Origin: PGYR01 sp046290495
GTDB taxonomy: Bacteria; Bacteroidota; Ignavibacteria; Kapaibacteriales; UBA2268
Direction: 5' to 3'
NCBI GenBank assembly: GCA_046290495.1
Contig: JBKAGT010000005.1
Location: 1,302,001 to 1,366,000, forward strand
Length of the DNA: 64,000 bases
In this document: piece by piece, positions 1 to 9,227 of the stretch
Numbering within the stretch: the stretch's first letter is position 1
Layout of the letters: each line of letters starts with the position of its first letter
Notes under the pieces: generated by a model
Told to the model about the DNA's origin: nothing
Databases searched by the model: none
What the model saw: the letters and a program-made list of their open reading frames with translations, nothing else
Program-made: the position numbers and the translations under genes

Positions 1-579
1 GTTAATGATACCAATTAACTGATCGCGTCCTTCACGGTTAACTGCAGAGTATGGCAATACATCAATAACATGGTTGCAAGCAGCAACTACATCACGTATT
101 TGTGTTTCCCTGTCGGCGATTGATTTCTTCGACAACTTATCCGTCTTAGTGAGAATAATTAGGTAGTCTATACCTGAATTTTCCAACACCTCTATTAGTG
201 CCAAATCTCTTTCCATTGGGTCGTGGCGACTGTCAATCAGCACACAAACAAATTGTAAATCTTCACTTTGCGACATATACTCTAAGTTGAAGGTTTCCCA
301 TTGGTCACGATACTTTTTGCCCTTAGCTGCATAGCCAAAACCAGGAGTATCTACCAAGTACCAACTCTCATCAACAAGATAAAAGTTAATCTCTTGAGTT
401 TTGCCAGGTGTACCAGAGGTGCGAGCTAAGTTCTTACGGAAAACAATACTATTGATAAGTGATGATTTCCCTACATTAGAACGGCCAGCAAATGCAATCT
501 CTGGTAAACCATCGTTTTGAAATTGCTCTTTGCTGACTGCACCAATTTTAAATTCTGCTTGGAAGTAATTTTTTTTCAC
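1..579 (-). CDS. engB: Ribosome biogenesis GTPase EngB/YihA (3' end outside window)
   Basis: EngB-type GTP-binding protein that helps large ribosomal subunit assembly in the cytoplasm. The frame is open for 193 codons from a GTG at 579 to the window edge, so only the last few residues are missing. The P-loop GRSNVGKSSLIN, the switch I region with GTPGKTQEINFY, the G3 motif DTPGFGYA and the G4 motif TKTDKL are all visible in order, followed by the PYSAV (G5-like) segment. It starts 10 nt after the stop of the cyclophilin gene and is probably the last or a late gene of the cysS operon. Family assignment is secure; the GTG start is inferred from length and motif position. Confidence 0.93.
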   Translation of the reverse strand, partial: MKKNYFQAEFKIGAVSKEQFQNDGLPEIAFAGRSNVGKSSLINSIVFRKNLARTSGTPGKTQEINFYLVDESWYLVDTPGFGYAAKGKKYRDQWETFNLEYMSQSEDLQFVCVLIDSRHDPMERDLALIEVLENSGIDYLIILTKTDKLSKKSIADRETQIRDVVAACNHVIDVLPYSAVNREGRDQLIGIIN

Positions 580-589
580 GTTTCGCTAT

Positions 590-1171
590 TTATTTTGCTT
601 TGATGAACATTTCCACTTTCTTATATGGGTTGTCATTGCTGTCTCTTTCCATATTTACAATCTTATCAGCAACTTCCATACCATTAGTTACTTTACCAAA
701 TACAGTGTATTTGTTATCTAAGAAAGAAACATCGTCCACACAAATAAAGAATTGAGAAGATGCACTGTTAATGTCTTGAGAACGCGCCATTGACAAAATA
801 CCACGCTCATGGCTTATATCACTGAACTCAGCTGGGACTTTCTTTTGAGTTATATCACCCATTCCCCACGTGCTTTTTGGCTTATCTTTAGAATTCGGGT
901 CACCACCTTGAATCATAAATCCAGGGATTACTCTGTGGAATGCAGTACCGTCGTAAGCACCTTCGGCAACTAATCTGTCAAAATTTGCTACTGTTTTAGG
1001 AGCTAGATCTGGCCATAGAGCTATATCAATAGTACCAATTGATTTGCCTTCAACTTTGATTTCAATCTGATACTCTTTTGTTTTTTCTAATCTTTCGTCT
1101 TTCGCTTCTGAAATATTACTCATTGTAAACATCAATAATGTTAGTGATAAAAATAGTGTAAGTTTTTTCAT
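590..1171 (-). CDS. Secreted cyclophilin-type peptidyl-prolyl cis-trans isomerase
   Basis: 193-residue cyclophilin that catalyses proline cis-trans isomerisation, probably in the periplasm. An N-terminal signal peptide (about residues 1-23, Lys-Lys then a Leu-rich core) precedes the catalytic domain. Characteristic segments are FHRVIPGFMIQGGDP, with the catalytic Arg, then SMARSQDINSASSQFFI and the late FGKVTNGMEVADKI. It lies between uppP (37 nt upstream) and engB (10 nt downstream) on the same strand, so it is likely co-transcribed. The family is certain; the client proteins are unknown. Confidence 0.92.
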   Translation of the reverse strand: MKKLTLFLSLTLLMFTMSNISEAKDERLEKTKEYQIEIKVEGKSIGTIDIALWPDLAPKTVANFDRLVAEGAYDGTAFHRVIPGFMIQGGDPNSKDKPKSTWGMGDITQKKVPAEFSDISHERGILSMARSQDINSASSQFFICVDDVSFLDNKYTVFGKVTNGMEVADKIVNMERDSNDNPYKKVEMFIKAK

Positions 1172-1207
1172 TATATTTCTCCTTTAAAATATATAAATGT
1201 TATTTGT

Positions 1208-2038
1208 CTATAAAAAGAAAAGTAGCACCACAACACCCAATACTATTCTATAGTATATAAAAAGCTTTGTAGTGTTCTTTTTCAAAAAGTTGATTAAAAA
1301 TGCTATTGCAAAATAACCACTAATTCCAGCTACTATTGTAGCAACTGCTATATTTACGTACATATCGGGTGTAAGATACGCCGTAGCTTCATAAAATTCT
1401 AATAAGCCGCTCCCTAAAATAGCAGGGATACTCAGTAAGAAAGAGAACCTAGCGGCTGCTTCCCTGTTCATTCCTGCAAATAGTCCAGCCGTTATAGTAG
1501 TACCTGAACGCGATGCACCTGGCACTAGAGCAAATATTTGCCCAAACCCCATAATTAGTGTTTCCTTCCAACCTAAAGAGTCTATGTCTGATTTTTCATT
1601 GTAAAGGACTTCCGAAAGCCACAATAGTAAAGCAAATATAATTAATGCAGAGCCAATAACAAACGGATCTTTTGTTAAGCTACCTCTTATTATATCTTTT
1701 AATAGCAACCCTACAACAGCAATAGGAACTGAGCCAACAATAATATACCATCCCATTTTGCTTTTGTGGGACTGGTTCTTGAATGATTTACGTTTAGTTA
1801 AATTGTCTTTGAAAAAAGCTTTCAATATATTAGAGATGTCATCCCAAAAATATACAAACACAGCAGCCAAAGTACCAAGCTGGACTACAGCAATAAATGA
1901 AGTCCATTGTTCAGGACTTTGATCTTTTATTGCATCCATTAGCTTACCGGCGATTGTCATGTGGGCCGTACTACTAATAGGAATAAATTCCGAGAGTCCT
2001 TGCACCAATCCAATTATTATTGCTTCTATTATATTCAT
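1208..2038 (-). CDS. uppP: Undecaprenyl-diphosphatase UppP (BacA)
   Basis: 276-residue polytopic membrane enzyme that dephosphorylates undecaprenyl diphosphate, recycling the lipid carrier for peptidoglycan and other envelope polymers. The two signature regions are present: the N-terminal loop with GLSEFIPISSTAHM and the second loop with PGASRSGTTITAG. About eight hydrophobic segments are visible and the length is normal for the family. It begins 1 nt after the DUF2520 gene stop, so the two are very likely translationally linked in the cysS operon. Confidence 0.95.
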   Translation of the reverse strand: MNIIEAIIIGLVQGLSEFIPISSTAHMTIAGKLMDAIKDQSPEQWTSFIAVVQLGTLAAVFVYFWDDISNILKAFFKDNLTKRKSFKNQSHKSKMGWYIIVGSVPIAVVGLLLKDIIRGSLTKDPFVIGSALIIFALLLWLSEVLYNEKSDIDSLGWKETLIMGFGQIFALVPGASRSGTTITAGLFAGMNREAAARFSFLLSIPAILGSGLLEFYEATAYLTPDMYVNIAVATIVAGISGYFAIAFLINFLKKNTTKLFIYYRIVLGVVVLLFFL

Positions 2039-2039
2039 C

Positions 2040-2888
2040 TTATCCTAATGCTTCCATTATTTCCTCGAACTTTTCACCCGATATCAGCCCTTTATCCAAC
2101 GCCATCAGAGCTAATGACTCACTCATATTCTTATAAACTACACAATTCACTGACTCACCTAAGGCATTTACATGGTTTCTAACTGTATCTACATCTCCCC
2201 TTACCACAGGACCTGTTATAGCCGGTTCCTCGCTTTTTAGATTATTGTCTAAAGTAGTCTGCATTATCTTTGGCAAAAAGCTTTCCCACTCTATTCCAGC
2301 ATCTTCTGCCATATTTTTAGCTAATTCGATAGAAAGAGCCAAGAAGTTAGATGCGGCAACTGCTGAGCTGTGATAGAGTGACTTATTAGCCAGAGTATCA
2401 TCAGATAGATAAATGGAATTTCCATCTAAAGCTTCAATAAATCTATCAATCAATTCTTTCTCATCAACATCAGCATCAATACCCCAAGCTGTTCCACTAA
2501 ATACATCAGTTTCGCTCTCTGCAAATGTCTGGTATGGGTGAGCAGCTGCTATTTTGCAGCCCTTTCTCAAAAGTGGAACTAATACATCTTTACTTTTTGC
2601 ACCAGAAGTATGAATCACTAAAGGTGTAAACCCACTGACTTTTGAGCTTAATTGCTCTGCTACTGACTCTATCTGTGAGTCTTTAACGCAAATCATAACA
2701 ATATCACAATCGAAATCAGCTTTATCCCACTCTGATACTTTTTCTGATGGTATTCCTATTTCTAACAATCTTTCATGAGTTGATTCAGATTTGAATACTA
2801 TCTGATAATCAACACCAGTTACAGTCTCAAGCTTCAAAGCTAGAGATGAACCAACGCTACCACCACCTATTATTCGAATTCTCATCAT
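2040..2888 (-). CDS. Rossmann-fold/DUF2520 domain protein (putative NADP-dependent oxidoreductase)
   Basis: 282 residues. The N-terminus carries a dinucleotide-binding glycine motif (RIIGGGSVGSSLALKLE) of the F420/NADP-oxidoreductase type. The C-terminal half (about residues 120-280) matches the helical DUF2520 layout, with AAHPYQTF at the junction and a conserved SLYHSSAVAASNF segment. Proteins of this architecture resemble ketopantoate or hydroxy-acid dehydrogenases, but their substrate is unknown. It overlaps the end of cysS by 4 nt (ATGA), showing tight coupling, and is followed after 1 nt by uppP. Confidence 0.8.
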   Translation of the reverse strand: MMRIRIIGGGSVGSSLALKLETVTGVDYQIVFKSESTHERLLEIGIPSEKVSEWDKADFDCDIVMICVKDSQIESVAEQLSSKVSGFTPLVIHTSGAKSKDVLVPLLRKGCKIAAAHPYQTFAESETDVFSGTAWGIDADVDEKELIDRFIEALDGNSIYLSDDTLANKSLYHSSAVAASNFLALSIELAKNMAEDAGIEWESFLPKIMQTTLDNNLKSEEPAITGPVVRGDVDTVRNHVNALGESVNCVVYKNMSESLALMALDKGLISGEKFEEIMEALG

Positions 2889-4327
2889 AGTTTTTCTATC
2901 TCAAATCCATCAGGAGTATCTTTTAGCTGGAATCCACGGTTTTTAATTTCGTTCCTAATCATGTCAGCCAAGTCATAGTTCTTATCTTTTTTCGCTTTTA
3001 GTCTTTTTTCAGCTAACTCAATAACTTCACTTGGAATCTCTTCGTTTGGTAACTCGAAAGTTAATATTTCAAATATTTCATTAAAACTCTTGAAGAATTC
3101 AAGCATCTCCTCTTTAGAATTTCTCCCCATAACTTGAGCAGGATTGTTATTGATAAAGCTGAATAATTCAGCTAATGCTTTCGGAGTGTGCAAATCATCT
3201 TTCAAATGTTGAAAGAAATTGAAACTAAATTGAGTCACATCTATATAATCGTGACCGTCTCTATTATTGAGTAACTGATGAACATATTTCTGTAGTCGTT
3301 TTCTTGACTTACTCGCCGCCCCTACATCTGCAAATGTAAAGTTATACTTAGAGCGGTAGTGGGCAGAAAGCATAGCAAATCGAATATCAATAGGATCCAA
3401 CCCCTTATCTATCAAATCACGAAGAGTATAGAAATTTCCAGCTGATTTGCTCATCTTAGTGCCTTCAACCTGCAAGAATTCATTGTGAAACCAATAGTTA
3501 GTTGGCTCTACTCCATACCCAGCTTTTGATTGAGCTATCTCGTCTTCGTGATGTGGGAATTGCAAATCAATACCACCCGTGTGAATATCAAACGGAAGCC
3601 CAAGAAGCTCTCGCTCCATAACTGAACACTCTAAGTGCCAACCAGGTCGCCCTTCCAGCTTCTTGCCATCTAGTTCCAAGGTCCAATATGGCTCATTCTC
3701 TTTTCTCTCTTTCCAAAGCACAAAGTCACTTACTTGCTCTCGCTCATATTCGTCACTGTCAACTCTTTCCCCAGATCGGAAGTTTTCGAAGTCAATATTT
3801 TTCAGCTTGCCATATTTATCTACATCTTTCCACTTACCAACATTGAAATAAACAGAACCACCTGCTTCGTATGCAAATCCTTGCTCAAATATTGCTACTA
3901 TTAGCTCTTGCATCTTTTCTATATAGTCAGTAGCACAAGGCATTTCGAACAAATCAGAAGTGTTGATAGCTAAAAGTCCAATATCGTTTACAAATTCAGT
4001 TCTATAGTAATTGGTGAACTGCTTTAAGTTCTGTTTCAAATCTTCAGTGCGATCACCCATATTGGGTAACCATGCTTCATTTTCATTTATTTTCTGAATC
4101 GTTTTGTCATCTATATCAGTGATATTCATTACCCATTTTACTTTATAACCACCGACAACACGAAGTGAACGCTGAAGCAAGTCAGCACATAAGAATGCAC
4201 GCAAGTTACCAATGTGGGCATAGTTATAAACTGTTGGTCCACAGCTATATATTTTTACTTCATTCTTATCTATTGGTTTGAATTTTTCTATAGATCTTGA
4301 TAGTGTGTTATAAAGTTTTATTGGCAT
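2885..4327 (-). CDS. cysS: Cysteinyl-tRNA synthetase
   Basis: 480-residue class I aminoacyl-tRNA synthetase that charges tRNA-Cys. Seen are the zinc-ligand Cys and HIGH-type region (YSCGPTVYNYAHIGNLRA), the zinc-site WHLECS and HHEDEIAQS segments, and the KMSKS loop in GTKMSKSAGNF. The C-terminal helical anticodon-binding region ends with EKRLKAKKDKNYDLADMIR. Length is typical. It is the first gene of the minus-strand cluster; about 160 nt of AT-rich DNA separate it from the divergent broken lipoprotein gene, so its promoter should lie there. Its TGA stop overlaps the next start codon. Confidence 0.97.
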   Translation of the reverse strand: MPIKLYNTLSRSIEKFKPIDKNEVKIYSCGPTVYNYAHIGNLRAFLCADLLQRSLRVVGGYKVKWVMNITDIDDKTIQKINENEAWLPNMGDRTEDLKQNLKQFTNYYRTEFVNDIGLLAINTSDLFEMPCATDYIEKMQELIVAIFEQGFAYEAGGSVYFNVGKWKDVDKYGKLKNIDFENFRSGERVDSDEYEREQVSDFVLWKERKENEPYWTLELDGKKLEGRPGWHLECSVMERELLGLPFDIHTGGIDLQFPHHEDEIAQSKAGYGVEPTNYWFHNEFLQVEGTKMSKSAGNFYTLRDLIDKGLDPIDIRFAMLSAHYRSKYNFTFADVGAASKSRKRLQKYVHQLLNNRDGHDYIDVTQFSFNFFQHLKDDLHTPKALAELFSFINNNPAQVMGRNSKEEMLEFFKSFNEIFEILTFELPNEEIPSEVIELAEKRLKAKKDKNYDLADMIRNEIKNRGFQLKDTPDGFEIEKL

Positions 4328-4487
4328 TATTTATTGAATATTTTGATAAATACAATTCCAAATATATACATTTTTGAGTTAATGGTTTTAATGTAGTGGA
4401 TGGTTGGGGTGGAAATAGTTTGATTTATATGTAAATGAAATTTATTTTGTAACTTTATCAATCTTTTTAAGAACACATTTCGAATAA

Positions 4488-5314
4488 ATGAAAAAAACTT
4501 CAGTAGTATTTATTCTTGCACTATCAATATTTATCTCCACTTGTGAGAATCAAAATGTTCAAATTGATTATTGAGACTATATTAGGATAGAAGCAGTAAA
4601 TAAGCATGCATTAACATTTCTTCCTAATTATTTTCTGAATTAGACCATAAATTTAGTGCAATAAATAAAATCTGTGTTATTGAGTCAGTTACTGATTATC
4701 CAGATGTTATTGAACATCAAATGAATTTTACAAAATTAGCTTCATTTTATGAGGTAGATGGTTATTCGGGTAAGATTGAATATACAGAAGTCAATAATCA
4801 AGAATTATTATTTAACTATATTGTTAGACCTAATGGCTATTATGATACATGGTCAGAAAGTAATAGTATAGGCACAAACAAACTAGCAACTGTACTATTC
4901 GAAATGGGTAGTGAAACAGTTGTAGACTCACTAATAACACCAAAAAGCTTTAACCCTGTTTCATTCAGTAAAGATACACTAAAAGGTAAGAATGATATTA
5001 CTCTTAATTGGTCTCAAAGTAATGATAAAGATGATTTTGTTATTATCACTCCAAGCTATGAGTATTATAATCAATATAATGAACTAAGCATAAAAAAAGG
5101 AGATAGAATAGTAGTACTTGACAGAGGTTCGTACATCTTTACTAAAGAATACCTTGAAAATGAATTAGAAATCCCTAATGTTCGTGGTAAACTAGTCGTT
5201 AACTTACTTAGAGTTTCCACCAAAACTAATGATTTTTCAAATTACACAAAAAAATCAGCAATAATAGCTACTGTTTCAAAGTATGCTTATGTTAATTCAA
5301 TAATTAATGAATAG
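4488..5314 (+). pseudogene. Broken lipoprotein gene (in-frame TGA plus frameshift)
   Basis: An ATG at 4488 opens a lipoprotein signal peptide (Lys-Lys, hydrophobic core, lipobox ISTC followed by ENQ) that meets a TGA at 4572-4574. The same frame continues with coding-like residues (DYIRIEAVNKHALTFLPNYF) until about 4634. There the reading shifts to the frame that runs without a stop from 4628 through 4721 (an ATG) to the TAA at 5312-5314. Adding one T to the TTTT run at 4631-4634 would rejoin the halves as PNYF-SELDHKFSA. The intact protein would have been about 275 residues. I do not recognise the family. An expressed C-terminal product from 4721 (197 residues) is possible, but it would lack a signal peptide. 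Confidence 0.75.
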
Positions 5315-5385
5315 CACGAACAAATTATTTTTCTCATTAAAATTTATTAGTTTCCATCTTTAACCGATTAACAGAGCTGAAAAAC

Positions 5386-6123
5386 ATGCCACTTAAAGAA
5401 GAGTTTAGGTCGCAAGGAAACTTTCTTTTTAAAAACAGAAGCTACTTACCACTGATTATTGTCGTTGTAGGGATAGCGGTGTATGTGTATACACTATATG
5501 ACAAAAACGTTTCATTCTATTCATTTAACAATAATAGCTGGGAATATCTTTTTGTAGCTATAGCCGCTCTCGGACAATTTATTAGGGCATATTCTGTAGG
5601 ATTTGCTGCCAAAAACACTTCGGGAAGAAACACCAAAGTCGGACAAGTTGCGGACTCACTGAACAGCTCTGGCATATACTCCACCGTACGCCACCCACTC
5701 TATCTTGGGAATTTCTTCATGTGGTTGGGACTTGCCCTATTCACTATAAATTTTTGGTTTATCATTGCCTTTATTTTTATGTATTGGCTTTATTATGAGA
5801 GAATAATGTATGCCGAAGAAGAGTTTCTGAGAGACAAATATGGAAATGAATATGAGCAATGGGCTTCGTCTACACCTGCCATTATTCCAAGTTTTAAAAA
5901 CTGGACATCACCCGAAGGTAGCTTTTCTTTATGGAAAGTAATCAAACAAGAAAAAGCAGGGATTCTCAACCTATTTTTAACAATTTTTCTATTCAAAGTA
6001 ATCGCTGGTTATACGGTCTATGAGGAGTATTCCGTGCTAAATGATCGTTGGACTTGGGCTTTGTTTGCAGCTATTTTATACTATATAATTGTTAAGACCG
6101 TCCAAAAAACAATTATGAAATAA
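5386..6123 (+). CDS. Isoprenylcysteine methyltransferase-like (ICMT/PEMT family) membrane protein
   Basis: 245-residue integral membrane protein with about five hydrophobic segments. The core contains the conserved pair typical of ICMT/phospholipid methyltransferases: STVRHPLYLGNFFMWLGLAL, then after a membrane hairpin YYERIMYAEEEFLRDKYG ending in YEQW. In this superfamily these bind S-adenosylmethionine and the methyl acceptor. The acceptor here cannot be told from sequence; bacterial homologues may act on lipids or small molecules. The thioredoxin-like gene follows 24 nt downstream on the same strand. Confidence 0.8.
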   Translation: MPLKEEFRSQGNFLFKNRSYLPLIIVVVGIAVYVYTLYDKNVSFYSFNNNSWEYLFVAIAALGQFIRAYSVGFAAKNTSGRNTKVGQVADSLNSSGIYSTVRHPLYLGNFFMWLGLALFTINFWFIIAFIFMYWLYYERIMYAEEEFLRDKYGNEYEQWASSTPAIIPSFKNWTSPEGSFSLWKVIKQEKAGILNLFLTIFLFKVIAGYTVYEEYSVLNDRWTWALFAAILYYIIVKTVQKTIMK

Positions 6124-6147
6124 TAATATTAATTACTGATAATTAGC

Positions 6148-6462
6148 ATGGATATAAAGCAAAAAACTGAAGATAAAGATATTCGATTAATAGTATTCCA
6201 AGGCAGTTGGTGCCCAATGTGTGTCTCTGCTATGCCGCAGATAGCAAACTTTCTACAGAAGCATAGTTTTGACGAAAGTCGTGTGGATATTATAAATGTA
6301 AATAGGTTTAAAACTAAGCCAAAAGAAGAAATAAAGAAATACAATATTAGTAGAGTACCAACCATTGTATTTTTGAGTGATGGTGAAGAGAAAGAAAGAA
6401 TTACAGAGTACGCTCCTAGTGGATGGGTAAAAGACATAGAAGAAAAAATAGAATTAATATAA
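6148..6462 (+). CDS. Thioredoxin-like protein with CPMC redox motif
   Basis: 104-residue protein without a signal peptide. It has the thioredoxin-fold elements VFQGSWCPMCVSAMP (CXXC active site) and a cis-proline segment SRVPTIVFLSDG about 45 residues later. It probably acts as a cytoplasmic thiol-disulfide or redox protein. The CPMC dipeptide between the cysteines differs from the classical CGPC, so the redox potential and partners cannot be assumed. It sits between the ICMT-like gene and azurin on the same strand. Confidence 0.82.
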   Translation: MDIKQKTEDKDIRLIVFQGSWCPMCVSAMPQIANFLQKHSFDESRVDIINVNRFKTKPKEEIKKYNISRVPTIVFLSDGEEKERITEYAPSGWVKDIEEKIELI

Positions 6463-6534
6463 TTCTTTATAATTAAGTTCTAATTTGATAATTTTGTATA
6501 TAAATATCTTTTATTAATAAATATAAAGTGTAAT

Positions 6535-7038
6535 ATGTTAAAATCATTAATAGCAATCGTATTTGGTGTTGCTTTGTTAACTGCTTGTGGCGGTGGCGAA
6601 GATAGCTCAATGAACAAAGAACCAGAAACTAAGACAGAAGCACCTGCTGAAGAGCAGAGCAACGAAGTGTCATTAACTATTGAAGGTAATGACCAAATGA
6701 TGTTCAACAAAAAAGAATTAAAAGTAACAGCTGGTGCAGAAGTAACTTTAACTTTAAAACACACTGGTGAAATGCCTGTAGAGACTATGGGACACAACTG
6801 GGTATTGTTAAAGCAAGGTACTGACATTGCAAAATTTGCTGGAGACGCGACAACTGTAGGACTTGAAGGAGATTATATCCCTGAAGGTACTGATGCTGTT
6901 ATAGCTCATACTAAAACAATTGGTGGTGGTGAAGAAACTACTATCACTTTTACTGCTCCAGAAGCTGGTACTTATGAGTATATCTGTTCATTCCCTGGTC
7001 ACTGGGCAATGATGAGAGGAAATTTGATCGTAGAATAA
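6535..7038 (+). CDS. Azurin-type cupredoxin lipoprotein
   Basis: 167-residue blue-copper electron carrier. The N-terminus is a lipoprotein signal with a lipobox (LLTAC followed by GGG), then an acidic Pro/Glu-rich linker to about residue 42 and the azurin domain. The copper ligands can be placed: His in MGHNW, then Cys, His and Met in CSFPGHWAMM, spaced as in azurin (Cys, +5 His, +9 Met). As a lipid-anchored periplasmic carrier it probably passes electrons to a terminal oxidase or peroxidase. A strong rho-independent terminator follows directly, so transcription from this cluster ends here. Confidence 0.93.
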   Translation: MLKSLIAIVFGVALLTACGGGEDSSMNKEPETKTEAPAEEQSNEVSLTIEGNDQMMFNKKELKVTAGAEVTLTLKHTGEMPVETMGHNWVLLKQGTDIAKFAGDATTVGLEGDYIPEGTDAVIAHTKTIGGGEETTITFTAPEAGTYEYICSFPGHWAMMRGNLIVE

Positions 7039-7062
7039 ACCCTACAGACAATTAAGCTTACT

Positions 7063-7092
7063 AAAACTCAACCACTTGGTTGAGTTTTTTTT
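7063..7092 (+). terminator. Rho-independent terminator after azurin gene
   Basis: Perfect 10-bp stem AAACTCAACC / GGTTGAGTTT (7064-7073 with 7078-7087), loop ACTT, followed by an uninterrupted T run to 7092. It lies 25 nt past the azurin stop. Confidence 0.92.
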
Positions 7093-7147
7093 ATGCCCAA
7101 ATCAATTATTCCCATTGTTAGCTCTCCTCTATTCACTATATTAGTAT

Positions 7148-8446
7148 ATGAAGAAATTGAAATATTTTTGGACTAAACTCAACTCTACTTTTTGGTTTAT
7201 TCCTAGTCTATTAGTAATTATATCAGTGTTTTTAGCATTCTTAATTATCTATATAGATTATGAATGGAAACTAGAACCTGACGGTTTGTTCAAATACATA
7301 TTCTCTGGGAGTGCTGACTCAGCCAGAAGTATTCTTTCAACTATAGCAGGTGCGATGATAGGTGTTGCAGGTACAGTGTTTTCTATAACATTGGTGGCCC
7401 TCACTTTAGCTTCATCTCAGTTTGGCTCCAGGCTCCTTCGTAATTTTATGTATGATTCATTGAACCAAACTGTTCTTGGTTCCTTTGTAGCTACATTCGT
7501 TTATTGTCTTATTGTACTAAATTCTGTTAGGGGAGCTGAAAATTTTGAGTTCATCCCTGTATTATCAGTATTTGCAGCCATTGTCCTCGGTATATTGAAT
7601 ATAATTTTACTTATAATTTTCATACACCACATAGCTACCTCCATTCACTCTGATAATATAGTATCAGACATTACAAAAAATCTAATTAATAATCTTGAAA
7701 ACCTTTTAGGAGACACAGATTATGAGAATCAAATTGTGCATAATCCAGATATGCAATACATCGAAAGTCAGTATAAAATCTCAGACAAAATAAAGAGTAA
7801 TAAAAGTGGCTATGTACAGTTAATAGACTACAATGAGTTGCTTGAATATTCTACAGAGAATGATATCCTTGTAATAGTAAATAAAAGAGCGGGACACTTT
7901 CTTGTGGACTCTGGTTCTGTATTTACTGTTTATTCGAACAAGAAAATGGAGAATCTTGAAAAACTTGATAGTTTCTTTGAAACTGGAGATATGCGTACAC
8001 CACATCAAGATGCAGAATTCGCAATTCATCAAATTGTAGAGATTGCCACACGTGCACTTTCTCCTGGTATAAATGATCCATACACGGCTATGACTTGTAT
8101 TGACAACCTATCAAATATAATCTGCCAATTAGTAAAGGTACAATACCCATATAAAAATAGATATGATAATGAAGGAAATCTAAGACTAGTAATTAACACA
8201 TTAGATTTCGAAGGAATGTTAGATGCTGCATATAATCAATTAAGACAAAATGCTGAATCGAATCCAACTGTGCTAATCCGACTATTAGACGCATTGAAAT
8301 GTATAATGGAGTTTGTAGAAACCAGAGTGCAAAGTCAAGCCGTAATTAAGCATATTGAAATGGTTGTTAGAATTGCTGAAAAGAAGTTCTCTGAAGAGAA
8401 TGACTTAAATGATTTGAAAGCTAGATATAAAAATATAAATGCCTAG
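7148..8446 (+). CDS. DUF2254 family membrane protein
   Basis: 432 residues with four N-terminal membrane segments within residues 1-165, then a soluble region of about 265 residues. Two family hallmarks are visible: the TM-proximal SARSILSTIAGAMIGVAGTV followed by TLASSQFGSRLLRNF, and the C-terminal ATRALSPGINDPYTAM. DUF2254 proteins have no established biochemical role; the conserved soluble part suggests a sensory or regulatory function. The stop overlaps the next gene by 8 nt, so the two are probably co-translated. Confidence 0.85.
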   Translation: MKKLKYFWTKLNSTFWFIPSLLVIISVFLAFLIIYIDYEWKLEPDGLFKYIFSGSADSARSILSTIAGAMIGVAGTVFSITLVALTLASSQFGSRLLRNFMYDSLNQTVLGSFVATFVYCLIVLNSVRGAENFEFIPVLSVFAAIVLGILNIILLIIFIHHIATSIHSDNIVSDITKNLINNLENLLGDTDYENQIVHNPDMQYIESQYKISDKIKSNKSGYVQLIDYNELLEYSTENDILVIVNKRAGHFLVDSGSVFTVYSNKKMENLEKLDSFFETGDMRTPHQDAEFAIHQIVEIATRALSPGINDPYTAMTCIDNLSNIICQLVKVQYPYKNRYDNEGNLRLVINTLDFEGMLDAAYNQLRQNAESNPTVLIRLLDALKCIMEFVETRVQSQAVIKHIEMVVRIAEKKFSEENDLNDLKARYKNINA

Positions 8447-9110
8447 AATGATTAAACCACACTCTATAATCCGCTCCAAGAGAAAATCATTTGGTCTAGA
8501 AATTTGCGTAGAAGGTAAACTAATCCTCCGGGTTCCAGAAAAAGCAACTAATGCTGAGATAAATGAAGTGTTAGAAAGTAAAAAGCAATGGATACTAAAG
8601 AAAACCGCTATAGCGAAATCTAAAAAAAAGATCGCTTATAATTTTGATAATACTGATAGTTACTTCTTTCTTGGTAAACAATATCCAGTAACATTTGTAA
8701 AACAAAAACAATCCGTAAATTTCGATGGAGAGAAATTCCTTATAGCTCAATCGCAAATAGACAATGCACAAACGGTAATGACTAAATGGTACAAAGCAAA
8801 AGCTAAAAAGCTAGCAATCCACTTAGTTGAAAAATATACTGATAAATTAGGTATAGCACACAAGCAAGTCAAAATTAGCTCAGCAAAAACAAGATGGGGT
8901 TCTTGTAGCAGTCGCAAGAATATAAATATAAATTGGCGACTAGTTTTAGCTCCGCTTCAAGTTATGGAATACGTTGTTGCTCACGAGGTAGCACATCTGA
9001 AATATATGGATCACTCAATTAAATTTTGGAATACTGTAGAAAAACTACAACCTGGTTACAAACTGTACAAAGATTGGTTAAAAGAAAATGGGCATCTAAT
9101 CTCTTTTTAA
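8439..9110 (+). CDS. YgjP-like metallopeptidase domain protein (M48-type, DUF45)
   Basis: 223-residue soluble protein of the YgjP/SprT-like zinc-peptidase family. The zinc motif HEVAH occurs in VVAHEVAHLKYMDHSIKFW, which also supplies the third ligand region. The upstream KTRWGSCSSRKNININWRL segment is a strong family signature. No signal peptide is present, so it should act in the cytoplasm; YgjP-like substrates are not established. A second possible start, ATG 8448, lies just downstream of the one chosen and would abolish the overlap with the DUF2254 gene. Confidence 0.9.
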   Translation: MPRMIKPHSIIRSKRKSFGLEICVEGKLILRVPEKATNAEINEVLESKKQWILKKTAIAKSKKKIAYNFDNTDSYFFLGKQYPVTFVKQKQSVNFDGEKFLIAQSQIDNAQTVMTKWYKAKAKKLAIHLVEKYTDKLGIAHKQVKISSAKTRWGSCSSRKNININWRLVLAPLQVMEYVVAHEVAHLKYMDHSIKFWNTVEKLQPGYKLYKDWLKENGHLISF

Positions 9111-9227
9111 GCTGAATCTATGAATTGTGTAAATAATTATTTAATATTACTCCCAATTAATTCTAATTATGAGTAAGTTGCATTTATATAATTTATTATG
9201 AATAATCAATCATATTGTTAGCATATT

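Noticed and set aside
4572..4574. Genome-wide TGA-to-Trp recoding
   Set aside because: Intact genes here end in TGA (for example cysS and paaB) and use TGG for Trp.
7748..8032. Antisense frame in the DUF2254 gene
   Set aside because: Shadow without start context or motifs.
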